Source: Capitella teleta (lineage: Eukaryota > Annelida > Polychaeta > Capitellidae). From it: a stretch of 64,000 nt of DNA. The stretch is taken from the NCBI GenBank assembly GCA_000328365.1, contig KB292699.1:374244-438243 (forward strand), in the 5' to 3' direction. Below are positions 25,295 to 37,733 of the stretch, one piece after another (the stretch's first letter is position 1; every line of letters starts with the position of its first letter). Under the pieces are notes generated by a model. The model ran no database searches, was not told where the DNA came from, and saw only the letters and a list, made by a program, of their open reading frames with translations. Position numbers and translations under genes: made by a program.

Positions 25295-28200
25295 GGGTCT
25301 GCTGGCTGGCTGTGCGCAGATCGAGAGCCACTGTCATCCTCTTGTTACTCAATGCTGCGTTGTTGTGCTTGATATTCCTCTACACGGCAGCGGATGAAAG
25401 ATTCCAGGGGCGGGATCTACACCTGCAACAGGATGTCCCGCGGCCCATAGTGGTTGATGACTTCAAAAAACCTGTGATCCGCATCCCGAAGACTGATCCC
25501 TGGAGTCCTGGGGATATAGGCCACAAGAAGAAGTTCACTGTTTATCAACAGGATCCTAAGCCGCAGTATTGCCAGAATGTACACAAAGTTAGACCTTCCA
25601 AGGAGAGCACTTTCCTCAAGGTTGAGGAAGGGTCCGAAGACACCTTTGTGTTCTCGGCTTATTTTGATCCGAGGACCAGTCCTCCCTCCGTTCGGATCCT
25701 CGGGATGTCCAAAGGTATGGATCCACAAAAGAAGTTCTGCCAAGTGTGGTACCAAGGCCAGCTGGAAATATATACGGCAGAGTACTTCATAGTGCCCGAA
25801 ACTCACGACATGACGTAAGTAGGCCAACACAATTGCTAACTTGATATAATATTCTAAGCATCAGAATAATGTGTGCATAATAAGTGAATACTAAATATAG
25901 GTCGCCGAAAACTTATACGCATCACTTCAGAATAGTTTAATCTTTCATGCACTTACCTTTATAGCTATTAAAGGCGTGCAGCTCATTCGACCTACTTTCA
26001 CATCTATAGCCGTGTTTTATGCGTCGTGTATTGCCATTAGTTTCTCGCTCTCTAAACACACTCTTTTTGCCTCTATACACTTGTCCGTTGGGGCTGCCAT
26101 CATTGTTAAAAAGCTGAGCTCGCACTTTGCACCGCCCTTTGTGGTAAACCCTTCGGGCTTCGAATTTGCCTCCCAACAAGATAACACTTCTGGGATGCCC
26201 CTTCACAGTGCACATATCGACCAAGCCCTCCTTCCTTGAATTGGCCGCATGCAATATAGATAAGAGCAAGGCTTCCTTTTTTTGCCTGGCATGCAATACA
26301 TGACATTGCACTACAAATATACCGTGTTGTCTTTATAAATAGAAGGATTTCAGGTGAAAAAAAGGTATCATACAAACAGGCCTGCTTGGACAGATTCCAT
26401 CTCCTCGGGAGAATGAGTTATGTCTTGTTCTGAGGCGGATCTCATATCACAGTCTCAATCTTCCCTCTTTGATTTAGGGCGCTGTGCCTCCCTTGCTCAC
26501 ATTTAAGAGCAGGGTGCCAATGCGGTTACAGACTGCACCCCTGCCCTCGCATTAAGATGCTGGCTGTCTCGAGGGGCCTGCTTCTAATGAGCTCGATTGC
26601 TCTCAGCATTCATGTCTAAATGACGCCAAGGGCGAGCGTTAATTACGCCGTGTTTAAGCACCGATGTCATGTACACCGTTCTTGTACAGCGCATGCGCCA
26701 ATTTGTCAATTCGCACAAAAATAACATCAGTATAAATAACAGCTACATTGCAGCTCCACACAGAAACCGAAACTGAACAAAGCTTATTTCAGTCTCATAA
26801 ACGGTTCGTTCTAACGTTAGCAAACGTAATTGCAATGATAATCATCTCCGAGGGCCACACTGCAAGTCGTGCCACGTGTGCAGTCTATAAAAAGACCCCG
26901 TGTGATACGTTGACATGAACAGGAGACTACTGTCTTCAATACAACACAAGCACCCCCACGAGGCTTGTTGTTAATAGTGGGGATCCTCTTCCGGAGTGTA
27001 TTATATACGAGTGTTGGCGGAGTCTTAAAAACCTCAATTTGCCGAGAACTACGCTAGAGCTACGAGTCACTGAGAGAATTCCATCTCATGCACATTGTGT
27101 TCACTGAATGGTGTTAAACGAAGAGAGCGCACTTGGGCTTCTAGTGCTGCCCTTCCTCCTGGCTCAATCTGCTCCCTGCTCAGCCTCATCATTGCCCAGC
27201 TGTGCATGGTCAATACCCGCCTCGTTAATCCAACTTAAGATGACATCTCTCTTTGATGCCTGCGTCGTCTCTATCAGTCGCTATCTCGCTCAGAATTCGT
27301 TCACATCTGCTGTGAGGAGGAGGACGGAGGAGCAGCAATCTTGCTGTCTGATTAGTTTATCTCTCGTGGAATCAGAAAGTCGCGATTTTTTATGACCGCT
27401 GTAATCATTCTTCTGATTGAATTATTGCCAGAAATAATTGTTCCCTGAGGGAAAGTATTCGATCAGTGATTGATCAGTGCAATTTATTTGGGGTTTTTTT
27501 TTCTTCTTCATTTTCAGGTATGCTCCTTCCATTCACGTATGCTACCTTCAGCGCCTGATGTCACCATCTGCGGTGTCACTGGTGAACAGCAAGTGTGATG
27601 AAGCCGCCCATCTCCTCAGTGTCACCGCCCCCAGGGCATCAACTCCATCCCATATCAACTTCACCGTGTGTGTCACACCGTTGAACTTCAATTTCGACAA
27701 AGCCAATGAATTAGTCGAAATGATTGAGATGAACAGATTGCTGGGTGCTCAGCGCATCACCTTTTATAACTACTCAAGTGGACCATCAGTCCACAGAATC
27801 CTGGATTACTATTCCGAGCAAGGGATTGTACAAGTCATACCATGGCAGGTACCAGTGGCTGTTGATACGTGGCCTCCTGATCCCAAGGTCCAACCGCAAA
27901 TACACTACTTTGCACAACTCCTAGCTTTGAATGACTGCTTGTATCGACACATGTTCACTTCAAACTACGTGGTTTTCACAGACTTAGACGAGTTCATCAT
28001 ACCACGTGATTTAACCACGTGGAATGAGATGATGACGTCAGAGTTACCGTGCTACAGTGGCACTGGGTGTTATCTCTTCCAGAACTGCTTCTTTCGTCGC
28101 GATTGGGAGGATGACGTCACGGCTTTGACCGACAAATCTGTCCAGCGGTTGAAGTTGCTCACCCAACTGAAAATGCAGCGAGAGGCGAACATCTGGCCTC

Positions 28201-28460
28201 ATTTTTCTCGGTCGAAGTACATCGTGAAACCTCGGTTAATTGTGCAAGTCGGTGTTCATTTCGTCTTTGAGTTCATTGACACCCGGGACTACCAGTGCGA
28301 AGTGCCATCCAACATCGCCCTCCTGCATCATTATCGCTTATGGGAGGACGATTTGCAGAAGATGAGAAAAGTCCCTGATAACACCACGTTGAGGTACAAG
28401 TCAGCCCTGGTATCCAGGGTCCACAATTCCCTCAAGGCAAACCGACTGCTCCCCAAATGA
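25291..28460 (+). CDS. Glycosyltransferase family 92 (GT92/DUF23) protein, two exons, 488 aa
   Basis: Type II Golgi membrane glycosyltransferase. Characterised GT92 enzymes such as C. elegans GALT-1 add galactose to N-glycan core fucose; the substrate here is unknown. CDS exons are 25291-25814 and 27518-28460, with a 1703-bp intron (GTAAGT...TTTTCAG, phase 2). The two open frames join in frame at Thr175-Tyr176. Residues about 13-33 form a signal anchor (ATVILLLLNAALLCLIF). The catalytic domain is mostly in exon 2: CVTPLNFNFD (226-235), the MNRLLGAQRITFYNYSSG block, the DxD-type metal site in FTDLDEFIIPR (328-338), GCYLFQNCFF and ALLHHYR near the end. NFT (222) and NYS (259) are N-glycosylation sequons. 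The ATG at 25291 is the first long frame after the TATA box and is overlapped by a 3-codon uORF. The gene looks intact, with normal family length. Confidence 0.92.
25815..27517 (+). other. Intron 1 of the GT92 gene
   Basis: Begins GTAAGT and ends with a pyrimidine tract and CAG. It contains TATAAAAAG at 26886-26894 followed by an ATG at 27108 opening a 95-codon frame with no recognised domain. A second promoter for an alternative first exon is possible but unsupported. Confidence 0.85.
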
Positions 28461-28632
28461 TGAAATCGACATCATTGCCTGTGATACATCTTCACGTCAC
28501 ACTCTGCACGTGTCATTGCAAACGTCAAATTACCCCCCGCAAGTCTTTCATGACATCAAAGAAAAGTCAAATATTATGTCGTTTATATGTGGAAAATATA
28601 TTTATTTATTTGAGTTTGTGTTGATGTCAATG

Positions 28633-28638
28633 AATAAA
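28633..28638 (+). terminator. Poly-A signal of the GT92 gene
   Basis: Canonical AATAAA 173 bp after the GT92 stop, followed by GT/T-rich sequence at about 28660-28690. Confidence 0.7.
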
Positions 28639-28699
28639 TGGACGCCCACTTGCTTCTTATTTCGTCTGAGTCTCATCGTTGGTGCAAAGGGTTAAGACG

Positions 28700-31034
28700 G
28701 GTTGAGCTAGGTCCTGAGGTTAAGGATAAGTGTCTAAGGGTCTTAAAGGTAATCCTCTTCACCAGATTAATGAGCATGTTAGGTTGAGAGGGTGGCGGTA
28801 AATTACAGGGGGCGCACGAGTGTCGACTACGGTAATAATGATTGCTCTGACTCGTAGAATTGTAGCTTTGTTGAGTGTCGGATTTCAGTGTTTGCTTCTG
28901 GGATCCGTTTGCTGTACGCACGTTGCTTGGTTTATACGTGATATTCATGCCATGAATAGAGCTTTGGTGACCGTCTCTTAGCACCGTGTTGCTCCAAATG
29001 AGGATGAATGAAGGCTTGATGCCTTAATCAGGCTGAAACCATTAGGCGGGATTAAGATCTATGCCCTGGATCCCCACTGGGAAGAGAGGAGAGTCATTGG
29101 CTGGACGAGGCTCTGACCAGGACAATGGTCCAATGGTCCTAAGATATCTTTGGCACAATTAGATTTATGTAAAGAAAAAGTTACCATGGTACGACAGAGA
29201 AAAAAATGAATTCGTAGGATGTCGTTCAGTTACCTAGCAGGTTTATTTGAGACCTGTATAATGGCCAGAAGAAGGGTTTCTCCACTGTGTGGCCTCTGTG
29301 TAACCGCTGAGGTGCAATCATTGCTTTTAGGGTGGCCTGATGAGACACCTTGTGCACACATAAGGATGTACATTCTGTGTTCAACTGTTGAGTGATCGAT
29401 TCACTGATCATAATATGAAAAATATAACAAAATATGACTGAAATAATAAATGCATACAAGTACGATTGCATAAATATACACATTGCATATTGGGGTTGAG
29501 TAAGATATAACGATGTAATATAGAAATAATTAAATTACCAGAAGAAATTTTTGTAGAAAGGAAAATTTTCATAAAGGCGAATTACATAACATTATTATTA
29601 AGGCACTAAGCACTTGTTACTGCTTCAATCTTACCTTAGATTTATGTCTTACACACGTTCACTCATTATCTAACGAGCAGACAACGGCCGCACCACCGTA
29701 TTAAGAATGCAAATTAAGCAATTACAAATGGCAATGGGTGACAACATGTACACAATTTAAGACGTTCAAGTAGCTTAAGTCATCAAGGCACGTTAACAAA
29801 TCTGAAGATGAGTCATTGCAAGTCAGATGTAGATCCAGTTCGGTCGAGGAAGCCAGCTGCATGCTCATGATCTTAAATCATGTTGGCACAATAACGGTTA
29901 ATTCCCTGGCATACATCGGTCTAACCAACGGCATATATATTACTGATTTACGTACTCATACTCCATTCAACACTACAATATCCTTTAACATAAATGCGTG
30001 ACATATGCCTGCCCAGGAACGCCTCAATAATCAATGCATGAAAAACGATCCTTGGTGACCAACAAATCCACTAAAGCTACACCGCCGCTTCGGCCTCCAT
30101 CGGATCACACCAATCCGGGCATCAGTGTTAGTAGCCATGCCATTGTGGACATGGTCTAAAGGTCATTGATCCATACAACAGTAGTGCCTTTGTCTGTCAC
30201 TCTGTCCCTATGTTCGCAGTGGCTATACTAAAACATTGTACACACATATCTGAGCAAGAATAAGGACACTTGCATTTTATTCTGTGTCATTAAATGAACC
30301 ATCGGAAGCCGCAGATTGTAAGGATATTATGTATATGCACTGACACCGAAACAAAGCTTACATATGTTTCGCTTATGTTGATTGACCTTTAAGAACGTTG
30401 CAACCAGGGTAATATTCAAGAAAGCAGAAGCCCCAAAATGCAGTCTGAGGCTACAGGAAAATTGATTCATTTGTATGGTAAATGTACAGCTTAATCCAAG
30501 CAGCTTAGAAGCACTAATAGGAAATGAAACAGAGTAGAAGATCGAACTGAGAATCAGATCGAAAGATACGTGCTGTCAAAGAGTGCTTCAGCCAACCAGG
30601 GGGGGCGTTTTATTGGCATATCATGGTACAAATTTCGTGCCTTGCTTTAAATTTTCAAAAAACTTAGAGAATTCGTATGTGATATTTTAGCTAACATCAT
30701 TGTAATCATTGTGCCATTTTGACCCATATTTGCTAACTAGCAAAGATTTGAAACACTGATATGATTATTCGTTCGAATTGATCGTTTTATCCCAAATTTT
30801 GTTTATTCTGACAATTGCCAATTTATTTGTATCTACTGATATGTTAGCTTTAAGGTATTGAAAAATACCACAAGCGAAACGTTTTGGTATGGACATAATT
30901 ATATCTCTATTGAACACAATAAATATAGAACTCAGGTCGGCGCAGATAGCATATGGCAAAAATGGTGATCAATCGATGTCATGGAATTGCGTAATATTTT
31001 TTTCCCCTGCAAATATGGAATGATGAAATTGCAG
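28700..31034. other. Intergenic region
   Basis: No gene recognised between the GT92 3' end and the CAP remnant. Only short, domain-free open frames. Confidence 0.4.
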
Positions 31035-31522
31035 GTACCTCTCAAGAGTTGACAGCTTCTTGAGCTGGTGGCCACAACTTTGTCCACAGGTATTTCTCAA
31101 AGCAATGATTCACATATGATTGATGGGTAAACTATGTATAAGGTGTTGATGGCATTAGCGTCGGACAAAATGTATTCAAATCAGGAGAGAAATACTACAA
31201 CCGAAGCATCTTAAGCCATGTGGTTGACATGAGGCATAGCGAGAAGGAGAATTACACCTTTGCAACAAATACCTGCGCGAAAGGTCAAAAGTTCGGGCAT
31301 TACACACAGGTGAGAATGGTTTATTCAGTTATCTCGACCCCTGCACCTTACTTCGAACCATCTTTAACTCGAATCAACTTTATCTCAAACCTTTGTATCT
31401 TACGTCGAACTATCTTTAACTCGAATCAACTTGAACCCTTTATAGGTAAGGTCGTGTGGGACGACAGATTTGAGATTGGATGTGCCGCGACAGTGTGTAT
31501 ACCAACCTCAGAGCCTTTGTGA
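31035..31522 (+). pseudogene. CAP-superfamily (SCP/PR-1/CRISP) gene remnant, three exon pieces
   Basis: CAP domains are secreted alpha-beta-alpha modules with a conserved His/Glu cavity. Likely exons: 31035-31089 (TSQELTAS, then AGGHNFVHR), 31159-31309 (VGQNVFKSG... ENYTFATNTC ... FGHYTQ) and 31451-31522 (VVWDDRFEIGCAATVC, ends TGA). Splicing CAG to GTC recreates the CAP signature GHYTQVVW, and the exon junction phases 2 and 0 fit. GQN and ENYTF-NTC match the family. Odd points: TGA stands where a Trp codon (TGG) is expected in the first piece, the first exon and signal peptide were not found, and Met stands where the family has the first-helix acidic residue. It is best read as a decayed gene; an active gene with a misread base is possible. 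Confidence 0.65.
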
Positions 31523-32504
31523 CGTGTGATTACGCAAATAAGGTCACGCGAATTCTAACCGGTTTCATAATTTGCAGAGGCAACACCGGCTCAGATTAGC
31601 CGTTTGAAAAGGGTGACGTCGCTTGCACCGATTGCCCTTTACTTCTGAAAAATGCCGCAAAAGGGACCCGACACGAATACAAACTGTGCGGTGAGATTTA
31701 TTTAATATGTTTTATAATATTGATAATTAAATTTCAGTATCTAGCTACATATTGAAGTAGAATTCTACCGAATATTTGAATGAATTTTTCTTCTGAGTCT
31801 TAAACAGGTGATCAATTAATGGTTGTACTCAATAGAGAGAAAAACAAATCAGAATTGAGATGAAAATTAACAATTAATAATGAATGATAAATAATCATAA
31901 ATAATTCTCAGAGTGCCAATTCGGTTCGCCCGGTGACAATATATATAGACCCTAAATATAACAATCCGGGCTTGCTCACAAATTGTCTTGAGCACGTGTG
32001 CCAAAGATAGTTCTCGCTGATGGAATCTTCATTGATGGTCAGACGATCACGTGACCAACATGTCGACGCTAAGTCTCCACTAGAACAATCAGCCGGGAGA
32101 GGTATTTGCTGCGAGACTATGAGTTCCGTATCTGGCGCCATATTCGCCAAGCGATCGAACATGTGAATCGAACAACGTTATGATCGTGTTTGTCAGACAT
32201 GCGCATATCAGAATTGAATGTCATAATCCATCCGATGTAACACTGCGATACTAATATTAAAAGGGACCTCTTTTTTTCTTATTTACCACGTTATAAAGCT
32301 ATAAGCCAAATATGATGATGCCCCCAAAATAAGGATGCTTATTCAATTATATAAATCATGATAATACAATATGTATTGTTAATGAGTGGTGTATTTAACA
32401 TTTCCAGCACTGAACTATATCTTTATTTTTATTGTGTAACTTTTTAACTTTTTAATTAAGCTAAAGAGACAAAAGATAAAAATAATGGTTAAAAAAAATT
32501 TCAT
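31523..32504. other. Intergenic region
   Basis: AT-rich, no recognised gene. An 84-codon minus-strand frame (31908-32162) has no domain signature. Confidence 0.4.
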
Positions 32505-32576
32505 GGGCTCGTCCGGGATTCGAACCCGGGACCTCTCGCACCCAAAGCGAGAATCATGCCCCTAGACCAACGAGCC
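32505..32576 (-). tRNA. tRNA-Pro (anticodon UGG)
   Basis: 72-nt cloverleaf on the minus strand. The acceptor stem GGCTCGT pairs fully with ACGAGCC, the D-arm region is TGGTCTAGGGGCA, the anticodon stem CTCGC/GCGAG encloses loop TTTGGGT (anticodon TGG, plus-strand 32542-32544), and the T-arm CCGGGTTCGAATCCCGG holds a perfect B box. No intron and no encoded CCA. A T8 Pol III terminator lies about 11 nt downstream on the minus strand. It looks functional. Confidence 0.96.
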
Positions 32577-33187
32577 ATTGATGAGATACCCATCGCATCT
32601 GATGCATTATATCTTAAAGGAGACCGTCAAGAGCGATGAAATAATGAAGGATGGTGCACTCGCGATGATACAGGGTTATCCAATTGTAAATTTACGAGTA
32701 ATGAGGATCTTTCAACCTTGCGTAATGTGTTATAAAATGCTATTTTAAAAACGTGCTATGTACCACAACATAATTATTATTTATAGTTGTATTGGCCTCT
32801 TTATCTAGACAATTTTATTTTATTTTAGTTGTTTTCTTCAATAAATTCACTCTGACGAAGGGGTCGGCATTTCGTCAAAATGTTAATCGGGAGTCTGTCA
32901 TTTGGCGCCAGAGATGATCACGTGACTTTCTGGAAAAATTAGTGCTTGCAATTTACATCTGAAATTTCTACTGTCTCTGATAACGCTTTCTATGTCGAGG
33001 CGAGCAATTTTCGAATAACCCTCGTATATAAATTTATCTCAATTGGATTGACCTACATATTTTGAAAGAAATACGATGCAGGATGAATGGGTGTGACCAA
33101 TTGCATCAGTGGTTTTTAATTTTATTTAATATATTATAATTATTATACTCATATATTCATGTATACATGTATTTTTCTTTTTCTTTT
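32577..33187. other. Intergenic region
   Basis: AT-rich spacer between the tRNA-Pro gene and the tRNA half-relic; no gene recognised. Confidence 0.4.
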
Positions 33188-33223
33188 GCGAGAATCATTC
33201 CATTTGACCAACGAGCCATTGAT
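33188..33223 (-). pseudogene. 5' half relic of tRNA-Pro
   Basis: The plus-strand order GCGAGAATCAT, GACCAACGAGCC, ATTGAT matches the 5' half of the tRNA at 32505-32576 plus 6 bp of its flank, with substitutions in the D-loop. The anticodon loop and T-arm are absent. Because flank is shared, this is a DNA duplication of the neighbouring gene (about 650 bp away), not a reverse-transcribed tRNA fragment. Confidence 0.75.
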
Positions 33224-33299
33224 AGTATGTGCTGAACTCCACATGACAGAATAATTACTAATAAATAATAATATGCTGTGCATTTCCTAAGCAAGAAAA

Positions 33300-33930
33300 A
33301 TCAATGATCAGACCATCCCTTGAAATTCAGAGGATGGAGAAAAGGAAACAGCTGTCACACGAAACCATCAAAGAGTCGTATTGGGTTTTAGCTGAGATCC
33401 ACCTATTTTCGAGTCGCCTCGAGTTACGTGCCATTATATTGTTGACAGTCAAATTATTTGTTTCATTTCTGCGTATCGGTTGGCAACAACACGAGAATAT
33501 ATCAGATATAAATCAGCGAAACAAAAGCCTTTTAAAGAGCAATGTGAATATTTCAGGTCACCTTAGAAGAGGACGCCTGATGAGGGAATGGGTGTTTTTA
33601 TCAGTTCTGAGTAAGAAGCTCTTCAACAAATCACCGACAAAAGTCAAGGTAATGCAAGCAGGGGAAATGAGGGAAGCCCTTAAGCGCATTACGGCTTCCT
33701 TGTAGATATTATGGGAAAATACTCTTAAACTAAGCACTACAGGGAAGAAGTAAAGAAGCTTACATAATAGTCGTATATCATCATCATATATGGGATTAAA
33801 TATTGTTTATGAGGGACATTTGATATCAATATCCATTTTTGAAGAATTTGAAAAGAAAACATTAAAAGCATTCAATTGGAACTTCTAGACCATCTTCTTA
33901 AAAGAATGGATGAATTATGCTAGACGCACT
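33300..33930. other. Intergenic region with one unexplained open frame
   Basis: A 133-codon plus-strand frame (33304-33705, basic, no recognised domain, no splice or promoter context) is the only notable content. I do not call it a gene. Confidence 0.35.
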
Positions 33931-33934
33931 TTGG

Positions 33935-34010
33935 CCTCTGAACTCATCTGCCAGCAGCTCCGTTTCATGCATTGCATGTCCTTGAATAGAGCTACTTAAA
34001 TCCTCCTTCA
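33935..34010. repeat. Dispersed direct repeat, copy a
   Basis: The CCTCTGAACTCATCTGCC and AGCTCCGTTTCA segment recurs diverged at about 36325-36400 (CCTCTGACCCCACCTGCC, GCTCCGTTCCAG). Family unknown. Confidence 0.5.
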
Positions 34011-34055
34011 CCGAATGTGCACTTTTAAAATAAGCTCCTGTTCAGAATGGTAAAC

Positions 34056-34305
34056 ATTAGAGTGGCGATGCGTTGCTCTTTCGATCCTGGTCCCTTGAGG
34101 TCTACTATTAGCACAAAGGGTCCCTCTTTGGTCCTCAAACAACACTTTGTGCTTATCTTTCGTCCAAAGTGCATTCAATAACACGAATGAGATGGAGTCT
34201 ACGAAGAACAATTATTTGCGATGAATTTATCGTTGCTGCAACTAACTTCAATGTCCTCCTTAACAGTCAATGGGAAATAATACACTAGTCTGTCAAAGAC
34301 TACTC
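34056..34305 (+). repeat. Repeat R1, left copy
   Basis: High-similarity inverted copy of 58933-59170, sharing for example AGCACAAAGGGTCCCTC, GTGCATTCAATAA and GGAAATAATACACTAGTCTG in complementary orientation. Related peptides read from both copies are a by-product of sequence similarity; no domain is recognised. Probably a non-autonomous mobile element or old duplication. Confidence 0.8.
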
Positions 34306-34974
34306 GCATGGTTATTTGAACCCGGATATGCATATTCATATTGAAAGTCCTTTATGCATATTGATATTCTGAACGCGGAAAACACCCCCCCCCCCACCAA
34401 AAAAAAAAAAACAAACAAACAAAAAACAAAAAAAAACAAAAAAACAACAACAGCACTATTAACTATTCGTAATATTTGCGCTCAGCAATATATGTAATTA
34501 TACTTTATGTCTATCCCAGGTGTGTGAAGACTGCCATAAAATGACTTTGGCCACGTAGATCAAGCAAAGTCAATCATCATCTTCAAGATCTTAGCAGGTG
34601 CACAGATTTCTACTGAAGGAAATTGAGTAATCAAGGTATAATGTAACAAAGAGGCAACACCTGTCACTCGAAACAATCTTCGGAATGTTTTAGCGTGATC
34701 TATGTTATATTACACAACACATGTCAGATGTGTCTCTTTATTGCCGATGCTAATGAACTGAGCTGGCATAATTAAACGGTTTGTGAATGAAAGTGTTTAA
34801 TTCCAGTAATCGTGCGTTTTATGTCGTACTTCTATCGTCTCAGCTGTAAACTCATAAGTACACGTGCAGTCTGATTGGTACCCGTGCAATCTGATTATCA
34901 CGTAAATATATTAAGGCGTTGTCTATACGTTGTATGCTTTACTTGTTTATTTATAATCAATTCCAGTGAGCATG
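34306..34974. other. Spacer between repeats R1 and R2
   Basis: Contains C-run and A-rich low complexity (34386-34450). No gene recognised. Confidence 0.4.
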
Positions 34975-35612
34975 TTCATCTATACCTCTCCCTCCATTTC
35001 CGACTTCATCATCCATTCAATTCAGCGCAGTATTTCTGCGTCATCCATCAATCTAAGTCCGAATGAAGTGACCGATGGTTTCGGTCAATCCCTTATTGGA
35101 AAATGAATGCAATGATTTCCTCAGCGACCAATGAAGTGAGGTAACAAGATAGAGGTGCGATGTTGAGATGAACAATGTATTATAAATGAACCACACTAAC
35201 GGTCACTTTGTGTGGTATTGCAGTCATTCTCTCATTGTGTTATACCGCCCATCCAATACAATAGAGAGCACACGCAATGTTGGATCCCCTAATTATGACA
35301 GATAATATACAAATAATCTTGTCAATCAAATTGACGACACTTGTCATAATAACAAGAGGACTGAGCACAGGATCAGGGATTATGCAATCGATATATTATT
35401 AATATAACGCTTGGAATTCATGCTATCAATATTATTCCATAAAGTCTGACGGAGGCAGCTTATTTGCTGATATCGGAAGCTGATCATGTGAAGAGACCAG
35501 CAACAAATCCATCACAAGGTCAACAGGTCACACGACCAGCTCTCCCCTCTACAGGGAATTCATCCGATGACAGCTGCACTGGAGTTCAAAAGATCGAGTC
35601 AACAGACACATG
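34975..35612 (+). repeat. Repeat R2, left copy
   Basis: About 640-bp inverted counterpart of 55851-56545, near-identical by eye over the core (for example GGTCACTTTGTGTGGTATTG and ATTGACGACACTTGTCATAA in complement) and diverging towards its outer edge (34975-35040). R1 and R2 lie in mirror order at the two places, suggesting one composite unit. No coding capacity recognised. Confidence 0.85.
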
Positions 35613-37600
35613 GAAAATGCGTCGCTTGGTCAATGTACATTCGATGCATACCAGTTTGTCTATCTATGCATTGGTACATCCGTGCATTCACGGTGTATAA
35701 TTATATCAATGACATTGAAAACTCATATTGTGAATAATTATGTTCTTTTAATATGGACAGCCCCAATTTGTGTGGATTTGGCTCACATTAATCGTCAGTT
35801 ATTCATAAAAACGGTGAATACGTGATATACATATATATGTATTAATGCTATAATATTAGTGATTCGATAACCAGGGGGGGGGGGTGTGATTTAATAAAAT
35901 ATTCATTGTATCATATAAAGAAAATGGTTGGTGGCTAAGAGATGTGAAATAATAATATCCGATTGCATTAATACAAGCAATAATCATCATTGGATGACAA
36001 TGCATGTTGCTTTGTAGTGCGTTGGGTTCCCTTATACGCATGTGTCTACAGCTGATAAAACCCTAACCTCGAATAAAGCCAACGGACTCCATAACCCCAA
36101 CCCTCTCGTGCCATCTGCAATTCAGCGCATTTAATGGCATCGCAAGGGGTCAATGCCGGGAAGCACCTGATGACTGAAGGCATTCACCTCTAATTATTAA
36201 CTCAAAGCCAATCAACTCAGTGTGTTGAGCAGTTAAGCTTAAACGCGAATTAATTCACAGCGTTTACCTTTTGGCAATCATGCTATCATAAACAGAAATG
36301 ATGAGTTGCATGAAAAATGATTTGACCTCTGACCCCACCTGCCAGCTGCTCCGTTCCAGGCACCTTGGGTCCTTGTACCAATTGCTTGACCTCCTATATA
36401 TACTTCCAACTGCCTGTCAACTGCACCTGGGTGTCTAAGCATACAATAAGCGGCATTTAGAGGTTGGCGGAAAGAGGTTCCGTGAAGGAGTCTATGTGCG
36501 ACTCGTTTAATTATTGTCGTTATTGCCTTCATCATGTAAATGCTACAACCTAACCTAATTCATAAGGCACAAAACAGTTATATTCAATACAAGGATATTA
36601 TAATTCATACACACGTAAAACAATATGAAAACTAAGAAGCCAGGATACAAAACTATCACCATTCAAGTTAGCTGCTATGGGCATCATGCACAAAGGAGTC
36701 TGTCCTTTTTCAGTGTTGGCAAGCTCAAGGCATTACAGCCTAATTTCGGAGACCAGACATGCCTATGATTTTTTAAGTGTCAATCACTTCTCTGTAGGAG
36801 AGTGTATGCATGTACTGAGTGGGTGAACGTGGTCCATCTACTCCATGTTAAAGAGGATCTTTGTTTATTTCTGAACCTTTTTCGATCGATTCTACGCGCT
36901 TTTTGGAGTGACGAGAGATCATTTTTGATTTTTTTTTGCCAACTGTAAATGATATTCATGACAAATTAAAATGCGAATATCCTGCTCAGGCAAAATAGCT
37001 TGAAACGAGATGAGTGCTAGGTTTCTTTAATGAGAACTGTCGAAATATCTGCTCACTCGACGGCTCCCATTGTTAACTATAGCAGATCTCGAATTACTTT
37101 GTTACGTCACCACAGTCCGAAATCCAACGCAAGAACAAAGCGAGATTTTAAACCTCTCAAATTCGATGTACATGTATCTAAAAATTAGCCAAAGACTAGA
37201 CTACTTCTTGCCCACTGGTAACCCAAGTTCATGATGTGTTTTTGACTCGTTATTTCCAAGGCTCATACTCCATGACTATGTACTCGAAAACAATTTCAAA
37301 TTGGATAGAAACGCTTTTAGTCTAATTCACAATCATGTGAAGCCCTAATTTCACAAGATGCGTGTACCTCAACTGAGGCAGTCAGGCCATTGATTAAAGT
37401 GATGGAGGGATATTGGCACATAAGGGAAATTGGGCTCCTCCACTCGAATATAATAATTGGGTTCAAATCTGACGACAAGCAGTGTCGCTGGGGTCGTCGT
37501 GCCGAAGAAGCAGGCGATTAATGGATGAAGCCCAATTGTAATAAACATTTATTGCAATCATGCGCTGGCGACGCTTCCACCGAAGAAGTTAGTTCCAGGG
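35613..37600. other. Intergenic region
   Basis: G-run at about 35873-35884 and the direct repeat copy at 36325-36400. No gene recognised. Confidence 0.4.
36325..36400. repeat. Dispersed direct repeat, copy b
   Basis: Diverged partner of 33935-34010. Confidence 0.5.
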
Positions 37601-37733
37601 GCGTGAGTGGCTTACGGTGATCATTCGGCTGACAGCTGTGAGTCAGGACAGGAAGTCTGAAGCACAGTGATAAGAAGTCTTGCCTGGGCATCATACGGTG
37701 CTCTGTCTAATCGATGACTGTGTGGAATCATGC
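37601..37733 (+). repeat. Dispersed repeat R4, copy 1
   Basis: Direct repeat of 41539-41674: GCGTGAGTGG, ATCATTCGGCTGACAGCT, AGGAAGTCTGAAGCACAG, TGATAAGAAGTCTT. High similarity, unknown family. Confidence 0.85.

Noticed and set aside
33304-33705. 133-codon frame
   Set aside because: Basic and unassigned, not linked to any signal; cannot be separated from chance.
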